Counted from the stretch's first letter, positions 45,457 to 54,787 are shown. The stretch is DNA of 64,000 nucleotides from Roseibium sp. MMSF_3544 (GCF_030732845.1 NZ_JASHKA010000009.1:1-64000), one strand, 5' to 3'. Numbers and translations: made by a program. Notes: generated by a model not told the origin, from the letters alone.

Positions 45457-45987
45457 GTGCCTGCCAGAGCGCCACGGGATGACTTGAATTCGCGAGAATG
45501 GGAGCCGGGCTTAGTCGCTCGTGCCCGGACCCTGAGCCGGGGTCTTGTCACTCGAGTTTCTGAACTCGGAGCTGGTCCGTGGTCGCCCGGCCCTTTGATA
45601 GGGCTAAGCTCGTAACGAGTTCATTGAGCTGACGACATTCGGGGTTAAATGTCCCGCTTGGAGAATGCTCAACATCTCCCTCATCCTGAGGAAGCGCGAA
45701 GTGCTGTCTCGAAGGATGGACCACATGCTCCGGAGTTTGCGGCCCATCCTTCGAGACGGACGCGACGGTCCTCCTCAGGATGAAGGAGGTGTTCGCAATG
45801 AACCTTTCGATCCGGCTCGCCAAATGACTGTGTGTCGAACGTTGCAAGACCCAAACCATCTTGGCCAAGCGCAGCGCGCGCAGGGTTTCTGGTCAGCCTT
45901 CCGTTCTAAGCTGTATGCCATCGGCGCGCTGCAGGTTCCTGGCTCCCCGCTTACGCGGGGTTGACCTGGACTTGTCTGAAAGCATGG
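45457..45987. repeat. gene-free region with two palindromic dispersed repeats
   Basis: A long element at 45677-45788 has outer arms CCTCATCCTGAGGA and TCCTCAGGATGAAGG and inner arms TCTCGAAGGATGG and CCATCCTTCGAGACG, a pattern common between genes in Rhizobiales. A second element near 45521-45548 has CCGGA...CCGGGG arms, similar to that at 59995-60017. No coding frame is convincing. Confidence 0.75.
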
Positions 45988-46749
45988 TTATTCCGCCATT
46001 TCCGCTTCGCGGACGGCAAGCTCGATCTCGTTGACGAGACCCTCTTCCAGACCGAGACGGGCGGCAAGCATTTGAAGATAGGCTTTTTCGGCCGGATGGT
46101 CCGGGTCGATCGCAAGCCGGGATGCGGCGTAGATTTCGGCGGCCGTTTCCGGACAGGTCGCGCTGGCGACAATCTTGTCGAGATCAAGCGGTGACCGCAA
46201 CTCGTCCATCAGGAAGGCTTTGGCCTCGCTGTCGAGGCCGGCTTCATCGATCTTTTCGAAGATACGCTCCTGCTCTTCCTGATCGATATGACCGTCGGCC
46301 TTGGCCGCCGCGATCATTGCCGACAACAGGGCGACGGCAAACTCGTTTTCGCCCCCCGGCTGCTGCGCCGGGTCAAAAGCCGTTCCGCGTGGTGCCTCAA
46401 GCGGGATCGGCTCGTCCTGCGGATATTGCGGGCGCGGTGCATTCTGCTGATTTGCCCGGTGGCCCTGATAGGCTTTGTAGGCAAGCCCGGCGACGAGCGC
46501 GAGACCGCCGTAGGTGACAGCTTTCTTGCCGATCTTCCGCCCGGATTTGGACCCGAGCATCAGACCGGCAAGCCCACCAAGCGCGAGACCACCACCTTGG
46601 GACGACAGAAAATCCTTGCCCTGCGACAGCAGATCTCCGGATCCGGCGCGCTGTGCAGCCGCGCCGCCACGGCCGCCATATTGACCTCCGGACTGTCCGC
46701 CGGACTGGCTGCCCAGGAACTGGTCCAGCAAGGATTTTGCGTCAAACAT
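45988..46749 (-). CDS. DUF533/TerB-like tellurite-resistance-type protein
   Basis: 253 aa from the start at 46749 (MFDAKSLLDQFLG); 93 further residues upstream in frame cross the promoter of the divergent gene and are not used. The N-terminal part is Gly/Gln-rich with a repeated SGGQ pattern. A short hydrophobic stretch with GLAGLMLGSKSGRKIGKKAVTYGGLALVAGLAYKAY follows. The C-terminal half is the acidic TerB-like all-helical domain (AMIAAAKADGHIDQEEQERIFEKI). This is the YebE/DUF533 family of inner-membrane-associated proteins of unknown function. Confidence 0.87.
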   Translation of the reverse strand: MFDAKSLLDQFLGSQSGGQSGGQYGGRGGAAAQRAGSGDLLSQGKDFLSSQGGGLALGGLAGLMLGSKSGRKIGKKAVTYGGLALVAGLAYKAYQGHRANQQNAPRPQYPQDEPIPLEAPRGTAFDPAQQPGGENEFAVALLSAMIAAAKADGHIDQEEQERIFEKIDEAGLDSEAKAFLMDELRSPLDLDKIVASATCPETAAEIYAASRLAIDPDHPAEKAYLQMLAARLGLEEGLVNEIELAVREAEMAE

Positions 46750-46890
46750 CAATTGCTCCCTCTTTCGGCCCCGTCGGGGGCAAAACACTGTTGTCCTAAC
46801 AGATGGGATTTTCTGCAGATCCCGCAAGATTGCGATACATTCGCATACAAAATTAAGACCAACGCCACTTGGGTTTTTGATGGATACCAA

Positions 46891-47430
46891 ATGCCGGCTG
46901 CCCTGATCGGTCACAAGACCGTCCCACTTTTTTTGGTGATCATCCTTTGTGCGGTTTTCGGAAACGAAGCCAGAGCAACAATCGATGCCGGCATCCCGGA
47001 TACCTACGTCGCACTGACCGATGAGCACATGAAAACAACCTACCTTGAGATTCTTGCAGCTCAGGGTGAGAGCTCAACCGGCAACTTGTTCGTTTTTCAG
47101 ATGATCACACCGGCAACGCGTGAAACACAGCCGGAAGACGAAGTCCTGTTGACTGTCGTTCAGGACCGCGGGCAACCGCGGGGCGATGAATTCCCGACAT
47201 TCGTCTTCAGAAACTCCAAGAGCCCAGCGCCTGAACTGATCTTCAGAATGAATGCGGGCACAAGGCTCTACGTCCGGCAGTCCGATGAAGATCCGGCAAG
47301 CTGCCTGATCTCGGCCCAGAAGGACTATTCGGACGTTTGCCTCGCCGACGCAAACGGGAATGCGGCGCCCGACCTGCCAGGCCTGCGCAAGGATTTCTGG
47401 TCCGACCTGATCAAGCTCTTCGGGCTTTAG
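46891..47430 (+). CDS. exported protein of unknown function
   Basis: 179 aa from ATG at 46891 (MPAALIGHKTVPLFLVIILCAVFGNEARA), which forms a good signal peptide. The rest is a small periplasmic beta-rich domain with two cysteines (residues about 136 and 150) that may form a disulfide. No family is recognised. It is divergent from the DUF533 gene and convergent with the AsnC-type regulator. Confidence 0.65.
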   Translation: MPAALIGHKTVPLFLVIILCAVFGNEARATIDAGIPDTYVALTDEHMKTTYLEILAAQGESSTGNLFVFQMITPATRETQPEDEVLLTVVQDRGQPRGDEFPTFVFRNSKSPAPELIFRMNAGTRLYVRQSDEDPASCLISAQKDYSDVCLADANGNAAPDLPGLRKDFWSDLIKLFGL

Positions 47431-47542
47431 TCGCCTCTTCGAAACGGGTCAGCTGTCCGGGACGCGATCCGGGATTTTGTGCTGCTGCAGGTCCCAGCTC
47501 ATGGCAGGGACGGCACTTTGGAACACCTTTCGATGCTCCGAT

Positions 47543-48010
47543 TTAGCTTAGCGGCAGCAAATTGTCGTCTTTCAAGGTCTCCATGGCGATCGACGAACGG
47601 ACGTGCTGGACCGCTTCCTGCGGCAGGAGGTCGTCGTTGATGATACGGCTCAGGGTCTTTAGGTCGGGAACAACGATCTTCAGCATGTAGTCGACGTCTC
47701 CGGTAAGCGTGTGCGCCTCCTGAACTTCCGGCATTGCCGTCACCATGTTGCGGAACTTGCGCGCGTTTTCGCGGCTATGCGCACCAAGTGTCACACCGAT
47801 AAACGCCGTCACCGTCAGGCCCAGTGCTTCGGAACTGAGAGCCGCCCTGTAGCGGCGGATAACTCCTGCCTCTTCGAGCTTCTGACGGCGGCGCGACACC
47901 TGGCTGGCGGAGAGGCTGATCACGTCTCCAAGCTCCGCGTTGGTCAGCGCCGCATTTTCCTGCAATGCGGCCAAAAGCTTCACGTCATAGCCATCAAGCG
48001 CGAACGTCAT
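47543..48010 (-). CDS. Lrp/AsnC-family transcriptional regulator
   Basis: 155 aa: an N-terminal winged HTH (TNAELGDVISLSASQVSRRRQKLEEAGVI) and a C-terminal RAM ligand-binding domain (EAHTLTGDVDYMLKIVVPD). Such regulators bind amino acids. It is divergent from hppD with a 126-bp gap, so it most likely controls tyrosine or phenylalanine catabolism through hppD. Confidence 0.92.
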   Translation of the reverse strand: MTFALDGYDVKLLAALQENAALTNAELGDVISLSASQVSRRRQKLEEAGVIRRYRAALSSEALGLTVTAFIGVTLGAHSRENARKFRNMVTAMPEVQEAHTLTGDVDYMLKIVVPDLKTLSRIINDDLLPQEAVQHVRSSIAMETLKDDNLLPLS

Positions 48011-48021
48011 GCGCTAACTCC

Positions 48022-48040
48022 TGAATTCTCGCACAATTCA
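48022..48040. promoter_or_regulatory. inverted repeat between asnC-type gene and hppD
   Basis: TGAATT (48022-48027) and AATTCA (48035-48040) form a perfect 6-bp inverted repeat with a 7-bp centre. It lies just upstream of the regulator start codon, the expected place for an Lrp/AsnC site in this divergent pair. More A/T-rich sequence follows towards hppD. Confidence 0.55.
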
Positions 48041-48136
48041 TGCAAAAGACTACGCGAATTTACGTGGATTGCACACACCCTGCGCGCCAAGACAGGCATT
48101 CTTTTTGTCAATCGGTTTGTTTTCAAGGAGGACACT

Positions 48137-49249
48137 ATGGGACCGTTTCCGCACGATGCCCCGCCCGCGCAGATCACGCCGCAGAACCCCGCCGGTACCG
48201 ACGGTTTTGAATTCGTCGAATTCGCTCACCCGGAGCCGGAAAAGCTGGACACACTGTTCCGCAAGATGGGTTACCAGCCCGTCGCGAAGCACAAGACGAA
48301 GAACATCACGCTTTACCGCCAGGGCGATATCACCTACGTGCTGAACGCGGAAACCGGCAGCCACGGCATGAAGTTTGTCGACGCGCACGGCCCATGTGCG
48401 CCTGCCATGGCCTGGCGTGTCGTCGATGCACAACATGCGTTTGACCATGCAGTTGCCAACGGTGCCACACCCTATGAAGGCGACGACAAGACCCTTGATG
48501 TGCCGGCCATTGTGGGCATCGGCGGCTCGCTGCTTTACTTCGTCGAAACCTATGGCGCTAAGGGATCGGCGTATTCAGCGGAATTCGACTGGCTTGGCGA
48601 AATTGACCCGAAGCCGGAAGGTGTCGGGTTCTACTATCTCGACCACCTGACGCACAATGTCTATCGCGGCAACATGGACAAGTGGTGGGACTTCTATCGC
48701 GATCTCTTCAATTTCAAGCAAATCCACTTCTTCGACATCGACGGGCGTATCACGGGTCTGGTCAGCCGAGCGATCACCAGTCCCTGCGGCAAGATCCGCA
48801 TTCCGCTGAACGAGTCCAAGGACGAAACCAGCCAGATCGAAGAATATCTGAAAAAGTACCGCGGTGAGGGCATCCAGCATATCGCCGTCGGCACGGATGA
48901 TATCTACAACAGCACTGACAGGCTGGCATCGAACGACCTGAAGTTCATGCCCGGACCGCCGGAGACCTATTATGAACGGTCCCATGCCCGTGTGCACGGT
49001 CATGACGAACCCGTCGACCGAATGAAGACCCATGGCATCCTGATTGACGGCGAAGGCGTCATCGACGGCGGCATGACAAAAATCCTGCTGCAGATTTTTT
49101 CAAAAACCGTGATCGGTCCGATTTTTTTCGAATTCATCCAGAGAAAGGGTGATGAGGGCTTCGGAGAGGGTAATTTCCGTGCCTTGTTCGAGTCGATCGA
49201 GGAAGATCAGATCCGTCGAGGCGTCCTGAAAACCGAAGCCGCCGAATAA
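48137..49249 (+). CDS. hppD: 4-hydroxyphenylpyruvate dioxygenase
   Basis: 370 aa from 48137, preceded by AAGGAGGA at the right spacing; 142 in-frame codons upstream overlap the regulator gene and are not used. It is a two-domain non-heme iron enzyme. Iron ligands are expected in YLDHLTHNV (His), QHIAVGTDDI (His) and FFEFIQRKG (Glu), and all are visible. It converts 4-hydroxyphenylpyruvate to homogentisate in tyrosine catabolism. The homogentisate genes are not in this window. Confidence 0.95.
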   Translation: MGPFPHDAPPAQITPQNPAGTDGFEFVEFAHPEPEKLDTLFRKMGYQPVAKHKTKNITLYRQGDITYVLNAETGSHGMKFVDAHGPCAPAMAWRVVDAQHAFDHAVANGATPYEGDDKTLDVPAIVGIGGSLLYFVETYGAKGSAYSAEFDWLGEIDPKPEGVGFYYLDHLTHNVYRGNMDKWWDFYRDLFNFKQIHFFDIDGRITGLVSRAITSPCGKIRIPLNESKDETSQIEEYLKKYRGEGIQHIAVGTDDIYNSTDRLASNDLKFMPGPPETYYERSHARVHGHDEPVDRMKTHGILIDGEGVIDGGMTKILLQIFSKTVIGPIFFEFIQRKGDEGFGEGNFRALFESIEEDQIRRGVLKTEAAE

Positions 49250-49285
49250 CTTCACCATTGTTATTAAACGCGGAATCTGATTGAG

Positions 49286-49315
49286 CCGCCTCCTACATCA
49301 AGGAGGCGGTTTTTG
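49286..49315 (+). terminator. rho-independent terminator of hppD
   Basis: CCGCCTCCT and AGGAGGCGG pair perfectly over 9 bp with a 6-nt loop, followed by TTTTTG, 36 bp after the hppD stop codon. Confidence 0.93.
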
Positions 49316-49499
49316 TCTTTTGGCGCCGGTTGCCAAGTGCTGAAGCCGACAGACTGCCCGCTACAACCATTTGTTGCCTAAGTAATTGTATCATCAGGTT
49401 TTTTCAAAAAAGTTTTACGGTAACAGAAACGCTAAAACATTGATTTTTTTAACGATTTAGACTTGGCGTTCACGGCGGTGAATTTTTTTGTAATTTTTT

Positions 49500-49622
49500 T
49501 TGATTTTCCAAGGAAGAACAATGCCGTCGGTGGGTTTTAGTCTACAGAGGCTGCCGTGTAGGCCCTCTGTTGCATTGTCTAAGCACACTAACTTCACCTC
49601 CGCGCTTGCGCGGAGGTTTTTT
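49500..49622 (+). ncRNA. candidate small RNA ending in a strong terminator
   Basis: Between the hppD terminator and the convergent gshB lies a structured stretch. It has a hairpin at 49544-49570 (ACAGAGG/CCTCTGT outer stem and GCC/GGC inner stem) and a terminator at 49597-49622 (CCTCCGCG-CTTG-CGCGGAGG followed by TTTTTT). The terminator has no upstream gene of its own, because hppD already has one 300 bp before. Upstream sequence is AT-rich with a TTGGCG and TGTAAT pair near 49470-49495 that could be a promoter. A 49-codon frame from 49521 runs through the terminator, so I do not call it a gene. Confidence 0.5.
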
Positions 49623-49661
49623 CTTTCCGGAACGGATCTGACGCCGTCCGGCTGTGTGCCA

Positions 49662-50606
49662 TTACGATGAGATTTTTTCTTCCAGAACGTCCCAGACCAT
49701 CGCCGCGACGTCCGGACCGCCAAGGTTTTTGATCGCACGGATCCCGGTCGGGGCCGTCACGTTGATTTCCGTCAGGCGGCCGTCAATCACGTCGATGCCG
49801 ACCAGGATCAGACCCTTTTCCTTCAGGCTTGGGCCAAGCCGCGCGCAGATGCCGCGCTCGGTCTCCGTGAGGTCGCTGTCCGTCGGGGCGCCGCCGCGCA
49901 CCATGTTGGATCGCAGATCGCCTTCCGCCGGCACCCGGTTGACCGCGCCTGCGAATTCTCCGTTGACCAGGAGAATGCGTTTGTCGCCGTGCTTCACATT
50001 CGGCAGAAACTGCTGGATCACCCAGGGCTCACGGAAGGTGGCATCGAAGAAATCGTAGAGCGAACCGTAGTTGAGGTCGTCCTTGGTGATCCGGAAGACT
50101 GCAGCGCCGCCGTGGCCGAACAGCGGCTTCATGACGATGTCGCCGTATTCCTCACGAAAGAGATCGATCTCCGCCCGATCCTTGGTGATCAGGGTCGGCG
50201 GCATCAGGTCGGCAAAGTCGGTGACGAAGAGTTTTTCCGGCGCGTTCCGGACCTCCGCCGGATTGTTCACTACCAGCGTGTCGGGATGGATTTTTTCCAG
50301 AATGTGCGTGGCCGCGACATAAGACAGGTCGAAGGGCGGGTCCTGGCGCATCAGCACCACGTCCATTTCGCGCATGTCGGTACGCGTCTTCTCGCCCAGC
50401 GTGAAATGATTGCCCTTTTCGTCCCGGACCTCGACCGGTTCCAGCGCGCAATGAACCTCATCGCCCCGCAGTGCGAGGCGGTCAGGCGTATAGTGATAAA
50501 GCTCGTGACCTCTTGCCTGCGCCTCCAGCATCATGGCGAAGGCACTGTCGCCGGCAATGTTGATTGTCGAGATATGGTCCATCTGGACCGCTACTTTCAA
50601 AGCCAT
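49662..50606 (-). CDS. gshB: glutathione synthetase
   Basis: 314 aa from the start at 50606 ([21 protein letters not shown]); the 58 in-frame codons before it have no support. ATP-grasp enzyme: [30 protein letters not shown] and [13 protein letters not shown] ([17 protein letters not shown]) are visible. It joins gamma-glutamylcysteine and glycine to make glutathione. The gene lies downstream of yraN and rsmI on the same strand, a common alphaproteobacterial order. Confidence 0.95.
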   Translation of the reverse strand: MALKVAVQMDHISTINIAGDSAFAMMLEAQARGHELYHYTPDRLALRGDEVHCALEPVEVRDEKGNHFTLGEKTRTDMREMDVVLMRQDPPFDLSYVAATHILEKIHPDTLVVNNPAEVRNAPEKLFVTDFADLMPPTLITKDRAEIDLFREEYGDIVMKPLFGHGGAAVFRITKDDLNYGSLYDFFDATFREPWVIQQFLPNVKHGDKRILLVNGEFAGAVNRVPAEGDLRSNMVRGGAPTDSDLTETERGICARLGPSLKEKGLILVGIDVIDGRLTEINVTAPTGIRAIKNLGGPDVAAMVWDVLEEKISS

Positions 50607-50741
50607 GAGGCAACTCCCGGCGGGCAGCGGCTGAGCGCTTGAATGGGATTTCAGAACAAGTGGTCCAGATATGCGGTGGCCGCAGCCCTTTGTCCAGAGG
50701 TCTGAGGCTGCAACGCTTTCACACGAGTTCAGATATGCTGT

Positions 50742-50803
50742 CCCGGGCACCGATCCGGAACCAAACGCGGGAGAAGACAAGGTCCCGGATCAAGTCCGGG
50801 ACG
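50742..50803. repeat. palindromic intergenic repeat between yraN and gshB
   Basis: GTCCCGGA and TCCGGGAC (about 50782-50802) form an 8-bp stem, preceded by a CCCGGGC...CCGG stretch. It resembles the elements at 19004, 45521 and 59995 and is probably a dispersed REP-like unit. Confidence 0.6.
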
Positions 50804-50823
50804 GCAATCTGAGGAAACCAATC

Positions 50824-51207
50824 CTACTCCCAGGCCTCGAACGCATTTTCGATCCGTTCGGGCAGGGCCCAGGGGCGGATGATGACGACATCGAAGCGAA
50901 GCGTGAAAAAACCGGCCTTCGGGTGTTCGGTCACGAAGATCCTCGCCGCGCGCGAAATGCGCTTCTGGCTTGCCGGTGTGACAGCCTCCAGTGCGGCTTC
51001 CCGCGTCTTGCGCGCCTTGACCTCGACAAAGGCAACGGTCTTGCGTCTTTTTACAATCAGGTCGATTTCGCCCGCTTTTGTCTTGTAGCGGTGTTTCAGG
51101 ATGCGCCAGCCCGTCAGGCGCAGGTACCAGGCAGCCCAGAATTCGGCGGAAAGACCGAGCGCGTGCGCCTTGCGCCGCTGATCCCTGGTCTTTTCCGGAC
51201 GTGCCAC
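50824..51207 (-). CDS. yraN: YraN/UPF0102-family endonuclease-like protein
   Basis: 127 aa. The restriction-endonuclease-like core is seen as GLSAEFWAAWYLRLTGWRIL, then AGEIDLIVKRRKTVAFVEVKAR, with the E-x-D and E-x-K catalytic-type residues. The biochemical role is not established. It follows rsmI with a 2-bp gap, the normal neighbour pair in many proteobacteria. Confidence 0.93.
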   Translation of the reverse strand: MARPEKTRDQRRKAHALGLSAEFWAAWYLRLTGWRILKHRYKTKAGEIDLIVKRRKTVAFVEVKARKTREAALEAVTPASQKRISRAARIFVTEHPKAGFFTLRFDVVIIRPWALPERIENAFEAWE

Positions 51208-51209
51208 GG

Positions 51210-52115
51210 TCAGCTGTCCCCTGCCTTCAGTTCCAGGGCGCGCTTGTAGACCTCGCCTCTTTCCTGACCGGTTGCCTTTGCCACCTTCTTGGCGGCCGCG
51301 CTGACCGGCATCTCGCTGAGCGCCTCGCGCAACAAGGCATCCGTATCCGCAACACCCGCTTCGGGCACGGCTTCGGGCGGGCCGACAAGGATGACGATCT
51401 CACCCTTGACTTGCGTCCCGTCGAAGCGCCGGGGCAGATCGCCCAGCAAACCGCGCTCGAACGTCTCGAACCTTTTGGTCAGTTCCCGCGCAACGACCGC
51501 TTCGCGCCCGGCACCCAGAATGTCCGCCATCAGCTTCAGCGTTGCTGGCGTGCGGTGAGGCGATTCAAAGAAGACAAGGGTTGCCGGAATGCTCGCCAGT
51601 TCCTCGAGCCGCTTCGTCTTAGGCCCTCCCTTTTGCGGCAGGAACCCGGCAAACAGCACCGTGTCGCTTGGCAATCCGGACGCAACAAGCCCTGCCAGCG
51701 GTGCCGAGGCGCCGGGGATCGGAACAACAGCGTATCCCGCCTCCAGGACAGAGCGCACGAGCCTGTAGCCGGGATCGGAGACGAGCGGCGTTCCGGCGTC
51801 GGATACAAGCGCGACCGCCTTGCCTGCTTCAAGGTCTGCAAGGATCTTTGGTCTTTGCTTGTCGGCGTTGTGTTCGTGATAGGCCATCAGGGGGGTCTTC
51901 AGGCCGAACTTTTGGGTCAGCGTGGAGGTAACCCGCGTGTCCTCGCACGCGATAACGCTGCTAGCCGCCAGCGTTTCCAGCGCGCGCACGGTTATGTCGC
52001 CGAGATTCCCGATCGGAGTTGAGACGATGTAAAGTGCCGGTTCCAGATTGGGCGCAGAGAAGGCGTGCTCGGAGAGAGAGTAGCGATTCTTGTCCGCAGG
52101 TGGCTCGGTCCCCAT
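51210..52115 (-). CDS. rsmI: RsmI, 16S rRNA (cytidine(1402)-2'-O)-methyltransferase
   Basis: 301 aa, usual length. Tetrapyrrole-methylase fold: LYIVSTPIGNLGDITVRALE at the N-terminus, then ALVSDAGTPLVSDPGYRLV and PGASAPLAGLVASGLPSD. The C-terminal helical extension is present. It 2'-O-methylates C1402 of 16S rRNA with RsmH. It is divergent from an LpoA-like gene, a conserved arrangement. Confidence 0.96.
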   Translation of the reverse strand: MGTEPPADKNRYSLSEHAFSAPNLEPALYIVSTPIGNLGDITVRALETLAASSVIACEDTRVTSTLTQKFGLKTPLMAYHEHNADKQRPKILADLEAGKAVALVSDAGTPLVSDPGYRLVRSVLEAGYAVVPIPGASAPLAGLVASGLPSDTVLFAGFLPQKGGPKTKRLEELASIPATLVFFESPHRTPATLKLMADILGAGREAVVARELTKRFETFERGLLGDLPRRFDGTQVKGEIVILVGPPEAVPEAGVADTDALLREALSEMPVSAAAKKVAKATGQERGEVYKRALELKAGDS

Positions 52116-52291
52116 GAAAACTCCAACAAATGCACGCAGGATGTAGGTGATCGCTCCTGCGCTAACCTCAGCACGTCAACGATGCAAGGTAAATCCACTG
52201 TTCTTCTTTCTGATATGCCACTGAAAAGCCGCTAAAACTGGACATACCCGAGGCGAATACGTAAGTCTTTCCCATCGGTGGACAAATAAAA

Positions 52292-53515
52292 ATGGCAAAT
52301 GCAATGCGGGGCAAAACCGGACAGCAACAGAGGCGGCAATTTCTGAAGGCAGCGCTTGCCGGCGCAAGCTCGTTGACGCTGGCGGGCTGTCTTGGCTCGT
52401 CGCTCGGATCGCTGCCGGGCGATCAGGTTCAGCCGACCGCCCAGCCCCAGACCACGGGTGAGGTTCTGGGAACCGGAAGCGTCCGGGTCGGACTTCTGCT
52501 GCCTCTTGGCGGCACCGGCGGCAATGCCTCCATCGGCACGGTCTTCAAGAACGCGGCTTCTCTTGCCCTTCAGAACTTCCCGAATGCGGATGTCCAGCTC
52601 CTGGTCAAGGATACGGGCGGTACGGCGGAAGGTGGCCGCAGCGCGGCCCAAACAGCAATTTCGGAAGGTGCGGAGCTGATCCTCGGCCCGGTCTTTGCCC
52701 CGGCAGTGTCGGGAGCAGCTACTGCGGCACGCGCTGCAGGTGTGCCGGTGATCGCGTTTTCAACGGACACTTCCGTCGCCGCCCGCGGCGTCTACCTGCT
52801 GAGTTTTCTGCCCGAGACAGACGTGAAGCGTATTATCGGATACGCCAACAGCCAGCAAAAGCGCTCCTACGCTGCGCTCATTCCCGAGGGGTCTTACGGG
52901 GCCGTTGCCGAGGCTGCTTTCCGCCAGGAAGTCGGGCGCGGCGCCGGCAGGATCGCGACCATTCAACGCTACAGTATGTCCGGATCGGATACGTCCGACC
53001 TTGTCGCCAAGGCTACTGCACTGCAATCGGTGGTCAATAACATCGATGCCCTGTTCGTGCCGGCAGGAGGCGGCGTTCCGGCGCTGGTTGTCCAGACTCT
53101 CGCCAATCAGAACGCCCCACTCGGCAGCATCAAGATGCTCGGATCCGGGCAATGGGACACGGCGCAGGTGAAGAACAACCCGACACTTGCCGGTGCCTGG
53201 TTTGCTGGACCGGAGGACAAGGGCTTCCAAGGATTTGCCCAGCGCTACCAGAGCACATACGGCTCCGCTCCACCGCGCAACGCCAGCCTCGTGTATGATG
53301 GGGTCACCCTTGCTGCAGGCCTGATCCGGTCCGCCGGGCCGCAACGCTTTCAGCAAAGCATTCTGACAAACAGGGACGGCTTCATCGGCATTGACGGCCT
53401 GTTCCGCTTCAAATCGAACGGCCTCAACGAACGAGGCCTGGCTGTTTATCAGATCACCGGGCAGGGAACCCAGGTGATTTCACCGGCGCCGAGGGATTTC
53501 CGCTCCGGGTTCTGA
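52292..53515 (+). CDS. LpoA-like penicillin-binding-protein activator lipoprotein
   Basis: 407 aa. The N-terminus combines a twin-arginine-like motif (QQRRQFLK) with a lipobox LAGC (Cys at residue 33), so it may be a Tat-exported lipoprotein. The rest is a type-I periplasmic-binding fold (VRVGLLLPLGGTGGNASIGTVFKNAASLAL) as in the C-terminal domain of LpoA and in leucine-binding proteins. The gene is next to rsmI-yraN, as in other proteobacteria where the E. coli counterpart lpoA is. It would stimulate a class-A PBP; the alphaproteobacterial partner is unknown. Confidence 0.85.
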   Translation: MANAMRGKTGQQQRRQFLKAALAGASSLTLAGCLGSSLGSLPGDQVQPTAQPQTTGEVLGTGSVRVGLLLPLGGTGGNASIGTVFKNAASLALQNFPNADVQLLVKDTGGTAEGGRSAAQTAISEGAELILGPVFAPAVSGAATAARAAGVPVIAFSTDTSVAARGVYLLSFLPETDVKRIIGYANSQQKRSYAALIPEGSYGAVAEAAFRQEVGRGAGRIATIQRYSMSGSDTSDLVAKATALQSVVNNIDALFVPAGGGVPALVVQTLANQNAPLGSIKMLGSGQWDTAQVKNNPTLAGAWFAGPEDKGFQGFAQRYQSTYGSAPPRNASLVYDGVTLAAGLIRSAGPQRFQQSILTNRDGFIGIDGLFRFKSNGLNERGLAVYQITGQGTQVISPAPRDFRSGF

Positions 53516-53545
53516 CACCGCCCCTTTATCGGGAGTATTGCGTCC

Positions 53546-54787
53546 ATGTTAAGCGGCAAACAGATCGTCTTGATCATCAGCGGCGGCATCGCCGCCTACA
53601 AGTCGCTTGATCTGATTAGGCGGCTGAAAGAACGCGGCGCGCGCGTGATCCCCATCATGACGGCAGGTGCCCAGGAATTCATTACGCCGCTTGCGGTCGG
53701 CGCGCTCTCGGCCGAGACGGTCTTTACCAGCCTGTTTGACAGGCAAGCCGAACACGACGTTGGCCATATTCGCCTGGCGCGCGATCACGACATGATCGTG
53801 GTGGCTCCGGCAACGGCCAATCTGATGGCGAAAATGGCGCATGGCATTGCCGATGATCTTGCAACCGCGGTTCTGCTGGCTACCGACAAGCCGGTTCTTG
53901 CGGCACCGGCAATGAACCCGAAAATGTGGCAGAACCCTGCGACCTTGCGCAATTTCGAACAGCTGAAAGAACGCGGCATCCGGTTTGTCGGCCCAAGCAG
54001 CGGGGAAATGGCCGAAAAAGGCGAAGCGGGTACCGGCCGCGTGAGCGAACCGCTGGAGATCGTTGCTGCCGCCAAGGCCGTGCTCCGGGACGAAGACATC
54101 CGGCAGAGCCGCCTTCCCCTTGCAGGGAAACACGTGGTGATCACCTCGGGCCCGACGCAAGAACCAATCGACCCGGTGCGCTACATCGCCAACAGATCTT
54201 CGGGCAAACAGGGTCATGCGCTCGCCGCAGCCGCCTATGAAGCAGGTGCACGGGTGACGCTGGTTTCCGGACCTGTCGAATTGCCGGATCCCGATAATGT
54301 GGATGTCGTCCAGGTGGAATCGGCCGCAGAGATGCTCCGCGCTGTCGAAGCGGCACTCCCGGCCGACATTGCCATTATGGCAGCTGCCGTTGCCGACTGG
54401 CGTGTTGCGTCGGAAGGGGCACAAAAGATCAAGAAAGACGGCAGTGGCAAACCGCCCGCGCTGTCGCTGGTCGAGAACCCCGACATTCTGGCAACCGTCG
54501 GGCATCACGAGCGCCTGCGTCCGAAACTTCTGATCGGATTTGCAGCCGAAACGCAGAACCTGATCGACAATGCGCGCTCAAAACTGCAGCGGAAAAAGGC
54601 GGACTGGATCATTGCCAATGATGTCAGCCCGGAGACCGGCATCATGGGCGGGGATGCGAACACTGTCCGCCTTGTCAGCGCCACCGGCGTTGAAGACTGG
54701 CCGCAAATGGACAAGACCGAAGTTGCCCGGGAGATTATCGCCCGGGCTGCCGATGCGCTCAAAAAAATGACCGGTAACCCGGGCTAG
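53546..54787 (+). CDS. coaBC: CoaBC, phosphopantothenoylcysteine synthetase/decarboxylase
   Basis: 413 aa bifunctional enzyme. The N-terminal flavoprotein decarboxylase (CoaC) has the ISGGIAAYKSLDLIRRL start, the active-site His in VGHIRLARDHD, and PAMNPKMW. The C-terminal synthetase (CoaB) has TSGPTQEPIDPVRYIANRSSGKQG and the NDVSPETGIMGGDANTV segment. It performs two steps in coenzyme A synthesis. A gap of 30 bp separates it from the LpoA-like gene. Confidence 0.97.
   Translation: MLSGKQIVLIISGGIAAYKSLDLIRRLKERGARVIPIMTAGAQEFITPLAVGALSAETVFTSLFDRQAEHDVGHIRLARDHDMIVVAPATANLMAKMAHGIADDLATAVLLATDKPVLAAPAMNPKMWQNPATLRNFEQLKERGIRFVGPSSGEMAEKGEAGTGRVSEPLEIVAAAKAVLRDEDIRQSRLPLAGKHVVITSGPTQEPIDPVRYIANRSSGKQGHALAAAAYEAGARVTLVSGPVELPDPDNVDVVQVESAAEMLRAVEAALPADIAIMAAAVADWRVASEGAQKIKKDGSGKPPALSLVENPDILATVGHHERLRPKLLIGFAAETQNLIDNARSKLQRKKADWIIANDVSPETGIMGGDANTVRLVSATGVEDWPQMDKTEVAREIIARAADALKKMTGNPG

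Noticed and set aside
45677-45788. Repeated palindromes considered as a CRISPR array
   Set aside because: There are no regularly spaced direct repeats or spacers and no cas genes. The arms are inverted repeats.
47711-48136. N-terminal extension of hppD by 142 codons
   Set aside because: It lies antisense to the AsnC-type gene. The ATG at 48137 has an AAGGAGGA site and gives the normal enzyme length.
49521-49670. A 49-codon frame with a ribosome-binding-like AGGAAG before it
   Set aside because: The frame runs straight through a strong terminator and overlaps the end of gshB. No family is recognised and the RNA structure explains the sequence better.
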